DNA of 64,000 nt from Hymenobacter sp. DG25B (GTDB lineage Bacteria > Bacteroidota > Bacteroidia > Cytophagales > Hymenobacteraceae). Both the position numbers and the translations under genes were made by a program. How positions within the stretch are numbered: the stretch's first letter is position 1; every line of letters begins with the position of its first letter. Shown here piece after piece: positions 32,620 through 44,482 of the stretch. The notes beneath the pieces are model-generated. The model was not told the origin of the DNA and made no database searches. It saw only the letters and a program-made list of their open reading frames with translations. The stretch spans positions 930,001 through 994,000 of the forward strand of contig NZ_CP010054.1 in the NCBI RefSeq assembly GCF_000801315.1, given 5' to 3'.

Positions 32620-33969
32620 ATGACGCAACCCCAAAAAGCCGCTTACAAAATCAGTGTCATCACGGGCATTGCCATTGTTATTGCCAATATGGTGGGCACC
32701 GGCGTCTTTACCAGCTTGGGGTTTCAGATACTGGGCCTCAAAAGCGGCTTTGCGCTGCTGATGTTGTGGGCCGTGGGCGGACTAATTGCCTTATGCGGGG
32801 CGCTAAGCTATGGTGAGCTGGCCGCGGCCATGCCCCGCTCGGGTGGCGAATATCACTACCTCTCCAGGATTTACCACCCTGCGGTAGGCTTTCTGTCGGG
32901 TTGGGTATCGGCTACGGTTGGGTTTGCGGCTCCCACGGCGCTGGCGGCAATGGCTCTGGGAAAATATGCGCAAAATGTATGGCCCTCGGTGCAGCCGCAG
33001 GTGCTATCGGTGATGGTGGTCCTGCTGCTTACGGCGGTACATGCCAGCAGCAAGCAGGCCGGCAGCCGCCTGCAGGTTCTGATTACGGCCATCAAAGTGC
33101 TGGTTTTGGTTGGTTTTATTGGCGCCGGGCTGCTGGCCGCCACCCCACAGCCGCTGTCTTTCCGCCCCAGTGCTCTGGGCTGGCAGGAAGTGTTGAGCCC
33201 GGCCTTTGCCGTTTCCCTCATTTATGTGTCGTATGCCTATTCCGGCTGGAATGCCGCCGTGTATATGACGGGCGAAGTGGCCGATCCGCAACGGAATCTG
33301 CCACGCATTTTGCTGATCGGTACCGCCGTGGTACTCCTATTATATATAGGGCTGAATTTCGTGTTCCTGTATTCCACCCCGCTCAATACCCTGGCCGGCC
33401 AGGTAGAAGTTGGTTTCGTGGTGGCCAATTCCCTGTTTGGTCCCGCTATTGGCCGTCTGATGGGCGGCGTTATTGCGGTGCTACTGGTATCCACCGTCAG
33501 CTCCATGATTTTTGCCGGGCCCCGCATTGTGCAGGTAATGGGGGAGGACCTCACCGGCCTGCGCGCTTTGGCGCACGTCAGTCGGGCTGGCATACCGGTC
33601 CGGGCCATGCTGTTGCAAACGCTGCTCACCCTGGTTTTTATTCTGACGGCCACTTTTGAGCAGGTGCTTCTATATGCAGGCTTTGTATTGAGCCTTTTCA
33701 CATTTCTCACGGTGCTGGGTCTGTTTATCCTCCGCTGGAAGCACCCGGCGCTGCCCCGGCCTTATCGGGCCTGGGGCTACCCCATCACGCCTCTGCTATT
33801 TTTGGGCTTAAGTGGCTGGACGCTCCTTTTTCTGCTGCGCGATAAACCAATGGAGTCCCTGTATGGGTTGGCCACGGTGTTGCTGGGCCTGCTGGTCTAT
33901 AAAGGCGTTAGTCGCCCGATGAAGAAGCCAAACGCCGATGTTCCAATGCACTCTATATATAAGGAGTGA
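32620..33969 (+). CDS. APC-family amino acid permease
   Basis: 449 residues with about 12 hydrophobic helices. N-terminal helix 1 carries the broken-helix glycine motif MVGTGVF; SYGELAAAMPRSGGEYHYLS in helix 2/3 is the APC-superfamily signature shared with L-type transporters. Helix 6 region SYAYSGWNAAVYMTGEVADPQRNLPR follows the family. The substrate is an amino acid or amine, not further resolvable. Ends SIYKE; the gene's last codons contain one of the CTATATATA motifs. Confidence 0.9.
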   Translation: MTQPQKAAYKISVITGIAIVIANMVGTGVFTSLGFQILGLKSGFALLMLWAVGGLIALCGALSYGELAAAMPRSGGEYHYLSRIYHPAVGFLSGWVSATVGFAAPTALAAMALGKYAQNVWPSVQPQVLSVMVVLLLTAVHASSKQAGSRLQVLITAIKVLVLVGFIGAGLLAATPQPLSFRPSALGWQEVLSPAFAVSLIYVSYAYSGWNAAVYMTGEVADPQRNLPRILLIGTAVVLLLYIGLNFVFLYSTPLNTLAGQVEVGFVVANSLFGPAIGRLMGGVIAVLLVSTVSSMIFAGPRIVQVMGEDLTGLRALAHVSRAGIPVRAMLLQTLLTLVFILTATFEQVLLYAGFVLSLFTFLTVLGLFILRWKHPALPRPYRAWGYPITPLLFLGLSGWTLLFLLRDKPMESLYGLATVLLGLLVYKGVSRPMKKPNADVPMHSIYKE

Positions 33970-34027
33970 AAAAGCGGAAAAGCTAACTTGCTGCTCCATT
34001 CGTTTTGTTCTTCCTAAGTACTCCCGC

Positions 34028-35239
34028 ATGCGCATTTACCTTTTCAGGCTTCTGGCTCCTTTTCTTTTTACCACGCTGGCTGCCTGCTCTGAGCAAAAAA
34101 CCACTGCCACTGAACCAGAGAAGCCCGCCTCGTCAGCTCCCGTTGACACTACATCGGCTCCAACCGTTGCGGCGCCCGCCCCGGATACTACCGCTGTGCA
34201 GGATGTAGCGGCCTATCTGGCCGGTCAGCCAGTAAGCCAACGTAGCGACCTGCGCCCACTTACGGCCCTTCCTGCCTGGCAGGCATTTGCCGCCGATGCC
34301 GATAAAAGCTGGACCAACTATCACAACACCCGCACCAACCGTATTCAGCAGTGGGCCGCCACCGAGCTGGATTCCGTACGCCGCAGCAGCTCCACCGTGT
34401 TCTACCCCTTTAGCGGGCCCGATTTGCTGAATGCCTATACCATGTTTCCCACGGCCCAAACCTATGTATTGGTAGGGCTGGAGCCAGTAGGCACAGTGCC
34501 CCGCCGCAGCACCCTGGAAAATCCTAAGCTGTTCAGCGCCATCAAAGCCTCTTTGTGGTCGGTGCTCAACTTTAGCTTTTTCCGCACTAATGATATGGCC
34601 GTCGACCTCAAATCAGTGGAGCTGGATGGGGCTTTGCCTTTGATGATGCTTTTCGCCACGCGCACCGGCAACCAGGTAACTGATATTCGCTACCTCCAGC
34701 TGAATACTCAGGGGCAGATGTCGGAAGCCGATACCATGACCATCCATCGGCCCGGTCCCAAAATCATTCCCGGCGTAGAAATGAAGCTGCGCGATGCCAA
34801 AGGCCAGGAGAAAACCGTGTACTACTTCTCCGCCGACCTCAGCGACTGGAAGCTGGGCACGACGAAAGACGCTATACTGCAGTATGTGCGCACGCTTGGG
34901 CCGGTAGTCACCTACATCAAATCGGCTACTTACCTCATGCACAAGCCCTATTTCAGCAAAGTGCGCAACCTGATTCTGGACCGCAGCAACTTTATCTTAC
35001 AGGATGATTCGGGCATTGCCATGAAATACTTCCCCGCTTCCGACTGGCAATTCACCTACTACGGCACCTATAAGCGCCCCATCAACCTTTTCGCCAAGCA
35101 TTATCAGCCCACGCTAACCCAGGTTTATACCGATTCGGTGCACCGGCCCCGCCCGCTGCCCTTCGGTACCGGCTACAACTGGCGGCAAAACGACTCCAAC
35201 CTGCTTTTAGCCCGCCGCACCAAAACGGTAGCGGAATAG
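34028..35239 (+). CDS. Lipoprotein of unknown function
   Basis: 403 residues with a lipoprotein signal (MRIYLFRLLAPFLFTTLAAC, Cys20), then a Thr/Pro/Ala-rich linker of about 40 residues (KTTATEPEKPASSAPVDTTS) and a globular domain. The domain contains YTMFPTAQTYVLVGLEPVG and FRTNDMAVDLKSVELDGALP with no recognised catalytic motif. The open frame runs upstream into the permease end, but the signal peptide fixes ATG 34028. Probably anchored in the outer or inner membrane. Family not recognised. Confidence 0.8.
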   Translation: MRIYLFRLLAPFLFTTLAACSEQKTTATEPEKPASSAPVDTTSAPTVAAPAPDTTAVQDVAAYLAGQPVSQRSDLRPLTALPAWQAFAADADKSWTNYHNTRTNRIQQWAATELDSVRRSSSTVFYPFSGPDLLNAYTMFPTAQTYVLVGLEPVGTVPRRSTLENPKLFSAIKASLWSVLNFSFFRTNDMAVDLKSVELDGALPLMMLFATRTGNQVTDIRYLQLNTQGQMSEADTMTIHRPGPKIIPGVEMKLRDAKGQEKTVYYFSADLSDWKLGTTKDAILQYVRTLGPVVTYIKSATYLMHKPYFSKVRNLILDRSNFILQDDSGIAMKYFPASDWQFTYYGTYKRPINLFAKHYQPTLTQVYTDSVHRPRPLPFGTGYNWRQNDSNLLLARRTKTVAE

Positions 35240-35246
35240 CTTTCGG

Positions 35247-35271
35247 CCTATACTATATATATAGGAGTAGG
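35247..35271 (+). promoter_or_regulatory. CTATATATA palindrome-like motif, function unknown
   Basis: An almost perfect AT palindrome flanked by CC/GG. Similar copies lie at 33331, 33951, 35464 and 36467. No known role. Confidence 0.3.
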
Positions 35272-35294
35272 CTGCGCAAATTCGGCAGCAAAAG

Positions 35295-35330
35295 AAAAGA
35301 GGCTGTGGCATGGTTGCCGCAGCCTCTTTT
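35295..35330 (+). terminator. Terminator of the lipoprotein gene
   Basis: Stem AAAAGAGGCTG (35295-35305) with 35320-35330, inner TGGCA/TGCC pairing, then T-run. Confidence 0.85.
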
Positions 35331-35360
35331 TGTTATTTAATGCCAGCAAGAGAGTAGGGC

Positions 35361-36734
35361 ATGCTGTGTTTTCGTAAGGATGTATTGCCGTACTGGTCCT
35401 CGGTTCCATTATCCCTTTCCGGAATGTTTATGCCGCTAGCTTTTCATCCATTCCTATTGTGGCTACTCCTATATATAGGGAGTACTTTCAATAGCCCTTC
35501 TAAAGCGCCGGTTCCTCCAGGTTCCATAGCACAACAAAGAGTCAACCGCCAGCTGCTCGACAGCCTGCTTCACAGCGATGCTCGCTTAGCCGAAGTGGTA
35601 AACCACGCCGACAAGTATGAGCTGCAGATCATCTATACCCAAATCAACCGCGACGCGCAGAACCGCCCGCACTTCACCCAGTACGATTACCACCTCAATG
35701 CCCGGCAGTACTTCAACCCTGCCAGTCTGGTGAAGCTGCCCACGGCTGCCCTGGCTCTGGAAAAGCTGAACCGCCTGCACCAATCCGGCCTCACCCGCCG
35801 CACACCTATGGCCACCGGCACCGCCTTCCGTTGCCAGACCCCCGCACCCTATATTCCTTCCGCCAACTCCGACCAGGTGAATACAGTCGGCAACTATATC
35901 AAGCGCATGCTGCTAGTCAGCGACAACGTAGCCTATAACCGGCTCTATGAATTCCTGGGGCAGCGCCCACTTAATGTGCGTTTATGGGAATTAGGGTACA
36001 CGCAGGTACGCATCACCCGCCGCTTTGCTCCCTGTGATACGGCCGCCAACCGCCATACCAATCCCATAACCTTCCTTAATGCCACCACGGGGCAGATTAT
36101 CTATCAACAGCCCGCCGCCTTTAACCCACATTCCTTCCCCTTGCCATTAGGGAACATCCGAAAAGGCCGCGGCTACCAAGCCGGAGGGCGCATCATTTAT
36201 CAACCCTACGATTTCACTACCGCCAACTATCTGCCGCTACAGAACGTGACGGATATGCTCAAGGCTGTTCTGTTCCCTGAATCCACCCCGGCTGCCCAGC
36301 GTTTCCAGCTCACCCCCGATGATTATGCCTTCCTGCGCTATTATCTGCACAGTACGCCCCACGGCTCGGGCTTCTCGCGCTATCAAAGCCGCGCTTATTT
36401 CGATGCCTATAAGAAGTATCTCTACTTCGGCCGCCAACCCAACCGGCCAGCGCAGCCCGGCTTACACCTATATAATATAGTAGGGATGTCGCACGGCTAC
36501 CTGGCCGATGTGGCCTATTTCGCCGATTCCACCCACCAAAGCGAGTTTTTGCTCAGCGCAGTGCTCTACGTAAACCAGGACGGCATCCTCAACGATGGCG
36601 CTTATGAATACGAATCCATCGGGCTGCCTTTCCTGAAAGCATTGGGGCAGGTGCTCTATCAATACGAGGCCAGGCGCCCCCGCACGCACCATCCAGATCT
36701 GTCAGAACTCTTCGCTAAGGAAGTAGTCCGCTAG
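35361..36734 (+). CDS. Serine hydrolase of the class A beta-lactamase fold
   Basis: 457 residues from ATG 35361; an internal ATG at 35424 gives a cleaner signal peptide (MFMPLAFHPFLLWLLLYIGS). The SxxK motif is NPASLVKLP (Ser122, Lys125 in the longer form) and the SDN motif is VSDNVAY (187-189). A KTG triad is not clear; the equivalent region reads VGMSHGYLADVAYF. Large insertions separate SxxK from SDN. Penicillin-interacting or carboxypeptidase-like function is more likely than true beta-lactamase. Secreted to the periplasm. Confidence 0.82.
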   Translation: MLCFRKDVLPYWSSVPLSLSGMFMPLAFHPFLLWLLLYIGSTFNSPSKAPVPPGSIAQQRVNRQLLDSLLHSDARLAEVVNHADKYELQIIYTQINRDAQNRPHFTQYDYHLNARQYFNPASLVKLPTAALALEKLNRLHQSGLTRRTPMATGTAFRCQTPAPYIPSANSDQVNTVGNYIKRMLLVSDNVAYNRLYEFLGQRPLNVRLWELGYTQVRITRRFAPCDTAANRHTNPITFLNATTGQIIYQQPAAFNPHSFPLPLGNIRKGRGYQAGGRIIYQPYDFTTANYLPLQNVTDMLKAVLFPESTPAAQRFQLTPDDYAFLRYYLHSTPHGSGFSRYQSRAYFDAYKKYLYFGRQPNRPAQPGLHLYNIVGMSHGYLADVAYFADSTHQSEFLLSAVLYVNQDGILNDGAYEYESIGLPFLKALGQVLYQYEARRPRTHHPDLSELFAKEVVR

Positions 36735-36889
36735 TTTTTGCTTCTCCTCGAAAATAGTCAGGTTATGCGAGAAGGGTGTAAAGTGCTGTCAATCAGTTTT
36801 GATGAGGATATCGTTGATCATACCTAAGCCTGATAGCACCTATTTCCATCAATTATTTGCTGTACGGATTAGGAAATAGGGGAGAAGAG
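36735..36889. other. Non-coding stretch before the rRNA promoter array
   Basis: No gene or hairpin with a T-run that I can support. From 36890 a degenerate promoter-like copy begins (CACTTTTGC followed by CACTCCCAAACCGGAAC), possibly an eroded sixth unit. Confidence 0.4.
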
Positions 36890-36992
36890 TCGCACTTTTG
36901 CACTCCCAAACCGGAACGCGGCGGGGCCAAGAGCTGCGAGGCGGCTGGAGAAAGTTTTGAAAAAGAAGTTGGAAATCTGGGAAAGGTTCTAC

Positions 36993-37020
36993 TATCTTTG
37001 CAGCCCGCTTCAACCGGAAG
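36993..37020 (+). promoter_or_regulatory. rRNA promoter unit P1
   Basis: TATCTTTG at 36993-37000 followed by the conserved CCCGCTTCAACCGGAAG. A TTG at 36969-36971 fits as -33. Confidence 0.75.
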
Positions 37021-37079
37021 CCGGGCCGGATCCGAAAAAAAAGTTGTTTTCGGGTTTGCAAACGAAGAAAAGAAAGCCT

Positions 37080-37107
37080 TACCTTTGCCACCCGCTTCCA
37101 TCGGAAG
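37080..37107 (+). promoter_or_regulatory. rRNA promoter unit P2
   Basis: TACCTTTG at 37080-37087 then CCCGCTTCCATCGGAAG. TTTG at 37055-37058 fits as -33. Confidence 0.8.
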
Positions 37108-37176
37108 TCAGCCAGCAGCACGGAAAAGTTCAAAAAAGAAATTTTCCACTTCGCTTGCGAAACGAAAAAAGCGGCT

Positions 37177-37204
37177 TACCTTTGCCACCCGCTTCAACCG
37201 GAAG
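37177..37204 (+). promoter_or_regulatory. rRNA promoter unit P3
   Basis: TACCTTTG at 37177-37184 then CCCGCTTCAACCGGAAG. TTG at 37155-37157 fits as -33. Confidence 0.8.
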
Positions 37205-37282
37205 CGCTTCGAGCTGAACAAACCCAACCCGCTTCGAAAAAAAACTTCGAAACCGGATTTGGAAAGCAGCAGAAAAGTTACT

Positions 37283-37310
37283 TACCTTTGCATCCCGCTT
37301 CAAACGGAAG
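37283..37310 (+). promoter_or_regulatory. rRNA promoter unit P4
   Basis: TACCTTTG at 37283-37290 then CCCGCTTCAAACGGAAG. TTTG at 37258-37261 fits as -33. Confidence 0.8.
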
Positions 37311-37388
37311 GGGAAAACAAGTCAGGCAGACGAAAACGAAAGCTTCAAAATTATTTCGCCTTTCGCTTGTCACTTCAAAAAAGGTACT

Positions 37389-37416
37389 TACCTTTGCATC
37401 CCGCTTCGAACGGAAG
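37389..37416 (+). promoter_or_regulatory. rRNA promoter unit P5, proximal
   Basis: TACCTTTG at 37389-37396 then CCCGCTTCGAACGGAAG. TTG at 37367-37369 fits as -33. The 16S gene begins about 245 bases downstream. Confidence 0.8.
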
Positions 37417-37483
37417 CCGGGAAACGAAATGAAAAACACGGCTAGCCTGGCTAGCGCACGGTTCTCGAAACGACGAGAGCACA

Positions 37484-37493
37484 CGTTCTTTGA
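37484..37493 (+). promoter_or_regulatory. boxA-like antitermination site in the 16S leader
   Basis: CGTTCTTTGA matches the core of known rrn boxA elements (TGTTCTTTGA in Bacillus) and recurs exactly before 23S. Confidence 0.7.
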
Positions 37494-37504
37494 ATGATTG
37501 GAAT

Positions 37505-37515
37505 TGACAAATTTG
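37505..37515 (+). other. 16S processing stem, 5' side
   Basis: TGACAAATTTG pairs exactly with CAAATTTGTCA at 39203-39213 in the 16S 3' spacer, with further partial pairing outward. Likely RNase III-type processing helix. Confidence 0.7.
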
Positions 37516-37640
37516 GTAAGCGGTTTTCGAGCTTCGGCTTTAAAACCAACCAAGCGTAACAAACGAATAATAGCTCGTCAATACGGGTCGGATCAGCACT
37601 CGACATGGCTCTCTTTTCGAAGAGAGTAGCAAGTAATTTT

Positions 37641-39155
<1,515 letters not shown>

Positions 39156-39202
39156 GGAGCGGTCCGACTCGTGAGTTATTGCTCGCGTTACCTTTGGACT
39201 AT

Positions 39203-39213
39203 CAAATTTGTCA
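39203..39213 (+). other. 16S processing stem, 3' side
   Basis: CAAATTTGTCA, exact complement of 37505-37515. Confidence 0.7.
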
Positions 39214-39260
39214 TTCCTTCATTCAAGATATTCACGGATTCGATGCCCTCATCGAAACCC

Positions 39261-39334
39261 GGGCTTGTAGCTCAGGTGGTTAGAGCGCTACACTGATAAT
39301 GTAGAGGTCCCTGGTTCGAGTCCAGGCAGGCCCA
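39261..39334 (+). tRNA. tRNA-Ile (GAT), in the rRNA spacer
   Basis: Acceptor GGGCTTG with CAGGCCC, D-arm GCTC/GAGC, anticodon loop CTGATAA (anticodon GAT), T-arm CTGG-type with loop TTCGAGT. Discriminator A at 39334; CCA is not encoded. Confidence 0.96.
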
Positions 39335-39371
39335 CTGTTCACAGTTGGGATTGCCAACGGAACACGGAAAT

Positions 39372-39448
39372 GGGGGATTAGCTCAGCTGGCTAGAGCACC
39401 TGCCTTGCACGCAGGGGGTCAACGGTTCGAATCCGTTATTCTCCACCA
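39372..39448 (+). tRNA. tRNA-Ala (TGC), in the rRNA spacer
   Basis: Acceptor GGGGGAT with ATTCTCC (two G-T pairs), anticodon stem CTGCC/GCAGG-type around loop with TGC, T-arm AACGG/CCGTT with loop TTCGAAT. CCA is encoded at 39446-39448. Confidence 0.96.
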
Positions 39449-39553
39449 ACAAGAAGTATGATCAATCGGATCAGCTTTGGTGAGAATACCAACATATAGT
39501 AGTGTTTCTGGCAACAGGACAGTACTACGTTGTTTTCCAATAGGGAAAACAAA

Positions 39554-39563
39554 CGTTCTTTGA
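39554..39563 (+). promoter_or_regulatory. boxA-like antitermination site before 23S
   Basis: CGTTCTTTGA, identical to the 10-mer at 37484-37493. Confidence 0.7.
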
Positions 39564-39569
39564 CGTAGT

Positions 39570-39587
39570 GTAACGAGTAAGAAAAAG
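39570..39587 (+). other. 23S processing stem, 5' side
   Basis: GTAACGAGTAAGAAAAAG pairs at 17 of 18 positions with 42569-42586 beyond the 23S 3' end. Confidence 0.7.
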
Positions 39588-39646
39588 TAACAAAGAGTGA
39601 TTAACCTATGGTTAGTCACCCGAGCCCTCTCTAGCAATAGAGAGCT

Positions 39647-42553
<2,907 letters not shown>

Positions 42554-42634
42554 CAGTAAGCTCAACTCCTTTTTCTTACCCGTTACCTGCGTCAACGATT
42601 TGACAGTTTGCGTTTCACGTATTACTGACACCTT

Positions 42635-42744
42635 AATGGTGGCTTTAGCACGGGTGTTCACCTCTTCCCATTCCGAACAGAGCAGTTAAGCCCCGTAGCG
42701 CCCATGGTACTGCCTTCACCGGCGGGAGAGTAGGTCGCCGCCAA
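42635..42744 (+). rRNA. 5S ribosomal RNA
   Basis: About 110 bases. Helix I pairs TGGTGGC-type sequence at the 5' end with GCCGCCA at the 3' end. The conserved loops CACCTCTTCCCATTCCGAAC and AAGCCCCGTAGCGCC, and the GGGAGAGTAGGTCG segment, are present. Confidence 0.95.
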
Positions 42745-42754
42745 CCTTATTTTT

Positions 42755-42795
42755 CGATACCCCTCCTGCGACTTTGTGCTGCGGGAGGGGTATCG
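42755..42795 (+). terminator. Terminator of the rRNA operon
   Basis: 15-bp stem CGATACCCCTCCTGC (42755-42769) with 42781-42795, one G-T pair, loop of 11, then TCGTTTT. Confidence 0.85.
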
Positions 42796-42997
42796 TCGTT
42801 TTACCACTTCTCCGTGCCCGCGCCCGGCCACCAGGAAAGCGCCCGGCGTCTTTGTCAACTCTTCCCTTTTCAGCTATTGGTAAGGATTAGGTATGCAGTG
42901 CGCAGGGCCAATCAGCCGCTAGGCCTAGACCAACGTCAAGGATTAATCTATTTTGAAAATGTCTTGGCCTATTTCATAAAGCAAGCAGGCTCTTTGA
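42796..42997. other. Non-coding stretch after the rRNA operon
   Basis: No supported gene. An 81-codon frame at 42814 crosses the following hairpin and has no family character. Confidence 0.4.
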
Positions 42998-43038
42998 GCA
43001 AAAGACCCTCCCACAACAAATGCGGGAGGGTCTTTTGC
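42998..43038. terminator. Second strong hairpin downstream of rrn
   Basis: Perfect 15-bp stem GCAAAAGACCCTCCC (42998-43012) with 43024-43038, T-tract on + and A-tract on -. There is no annotated gene between it and the rRNA terminator, so it may be a back-up terminator or end a small transcript. Confidence 0.7.
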
Positions 43039-43136
43039 TTTATTCTCATTGGGAGTTAAGCTATAGTTCGATTATACTAGTGCCTGAAACCTTTAATAGA
43101 AGTTATATTTCTCTGTAGATTACAGTATTGCCTAAA

Positions 43137-43177
43137 CCCAAAGAGCCTCCCGTAAAATTTACGAGAGGCTCTTTGGG
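43137..43177 (-). terminator. Terminator of the porU-porV-M16 operon
   Basis: 13-bp stem CCCAAAGAGCCTC with GAGGCTCTTTGGG enclosing a second inner pairing. It lies 16 bases beyond the M16 stop. Confidence 0.8.
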
Positions 43178-43192
43178 TCTATTTTATTATGG

Positions 43193-44479
43193 TTAAGCTG
43201 ATGCTGGGCCTGCTATAACCTGAAGCATATCTGAGGGGGAAAGGTATTGCTGGGCTAGGTGCTGTACTTGTGCAGCATCTATACTGCTAACATCATGTAA
43301 GAAATCGGTGTAGTAGGTAGGTGGTAGGTTAAGGAATACTAAGCTTTTATATTTATCACATTGTTCGAATACTGTACTGAGCTCGTTGGCGAATTTGCCA
43401 GCCATATAGTTCTTGACGGTTTTTAGCTCTTCAGCAGGGATGAGTTCTTCCTGTAGCTTTCTGAGTTCATGATGTACTTCTGTGATGGTGGCTTGGGTGC
43501 TGGCCGCATTTACATCGGTACCGATGACGAAGCTAGTGGCGTGTTCCCGTGGGCCTACGCTGGCGTAAATACCGTAGGTAAAGCCTTTATCCTCGCGGAT
43601 ATTCTTCATCAAACGTGAGCCAAAATACCCCCCTAATATCTTGGTGAGTACCTGGAGCTTATGCGTATCTGCGTGACTGGGGGCTGGCCACAGGCGGCCG
43701 ATTCGTAGTGAAGATTGAATGCTGTCAGCTACTGTTACGTAATCATGTGCGAGGGAGGCAGTAGGAGCAGTGTAGCCATGAGACGCACTCAGATCCTGAG
43801 TGGAAATGCTCCCTTTACCCACCATGGCTTGCACTTGGTCAATATGTTGGGCTTCCACATCACCACAAAGGAAAATTTCAGCTCCGGCTAAACGATAGGC
43901 TTGGTGGTGGAAGCGTTGGACATCACTTGCTTGTATTGCCTGGAAGCTGTCTTCATCAAAGACTACCCCATAAGGATTGGCACTGCCAAAAAGATTACGG
44001 GAAAACTGCTCAGCGGCCAGATAGCTGGTTTTCTGGCGTTCTACCCGTACGTTTTGAATGGTACGGTTTTTCAGCAGGCTCAAGTCGGGCTCGGGGAAGG
44101 TGGGTTCTGTGAGTACATCGTTTACCAGCGGGAGTAGCTTCTCCAAATGCCGAGTGAGGCAATAGAGGGTCAGCGTGGCCCGGTCGAAGCCTTGCTCACA
44201 TTCTAGAGAAGCACCATAGAAAGCTACTTCATCGGCAATTTGGCGGGCAGTGCGGGTGCGGGTACCTTCCAGCAGCATGCGGGCGGTTAGCAGGGAAATA
44301 CCAGGGGCAGGCTCGTACCATTTGCCGGCACGGAATACTACCTGTAGGCGTACAACGGGCTGGGCCGCGTTGTGAAGAACGTGCAAACGACTGCCGTTAG
44401 GCAGTAAAAGCACGTCAGCCGCGGGCAGCGTTACACTGGCCAGCGGCTGAACGGGAGGGGCAACCAAACGGTTGAGCAT
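43193..44479 (-). CDS. M16-family (pitrilysin-like) protein lacking the zinc motif
   Basis: 428 residues with the M16 two-domain layout. Where active members have HxxEH (GISHFLEHMLFEGT-type), this protein reads GISLLTARMLLEGT, so both His and Glu are gone. The second-half R/Y segment RLMKNIREDKGFTYGIYASVG is well conserved, as in the non-catalytic partner chain of M16B heterodimers. No signal peptide is visible. It begins 3 bases after porV. No active partner gene is in the window. It is either the inactive subunit of a complex encoded elsewhere or a chaperone-like protein tied to T9SS; the latter is inference. Confidence 0.88.
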   Translation of the reverse strand: MLNRLVAPPVQPLASVTLPAADVLLLPNGSRLHVLHNAAQPVVRLQVVFRAGKWYEPAPGISLLTARMLLEGTRTRTARQIADEVAFYGASLECEQGFDRATLTLYCLTRHLEKLLPLVNDVLTEPTFPEPDLSLLKNRTIQNVRVERQKTSYLAAEQFSRNLFGSANPYGVVFDEDSFQAIQASDVQRFHHQAYRLAGAEIFLCGDVEAQHIDQVQAMVGKGSISTQDLSASHGYTAPTASLAHDYVTVADSIQSSLRIGRLWPAPSHADTHKLQVLTKILGGYFGSRLMKNIREDKGFTYGIYASVGPREHATSFVIGTDVNAASTQATITEVHHELRKLQEELIPAEELKTVKNYMAGKFANELSTVFEQCDKYKSLVFLNLPPTYYTDFLHDVSSIDAAQVQHLAQQYLSPSDMLQVIAGPASA

Positions 44480-44482
44480 AGG

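Noticed and set aside
36857..37432. 191-codon frame inside the rRNA promoter array
   Set aside because: It reads through all promoter units; the repeated peptide fragments are simply the translated promoter repeat.
42814..43059. 81-codon frame after the rRNA terminator
   Set aside because: Runs through a strong hairpin and has no promoter or conserved residues.
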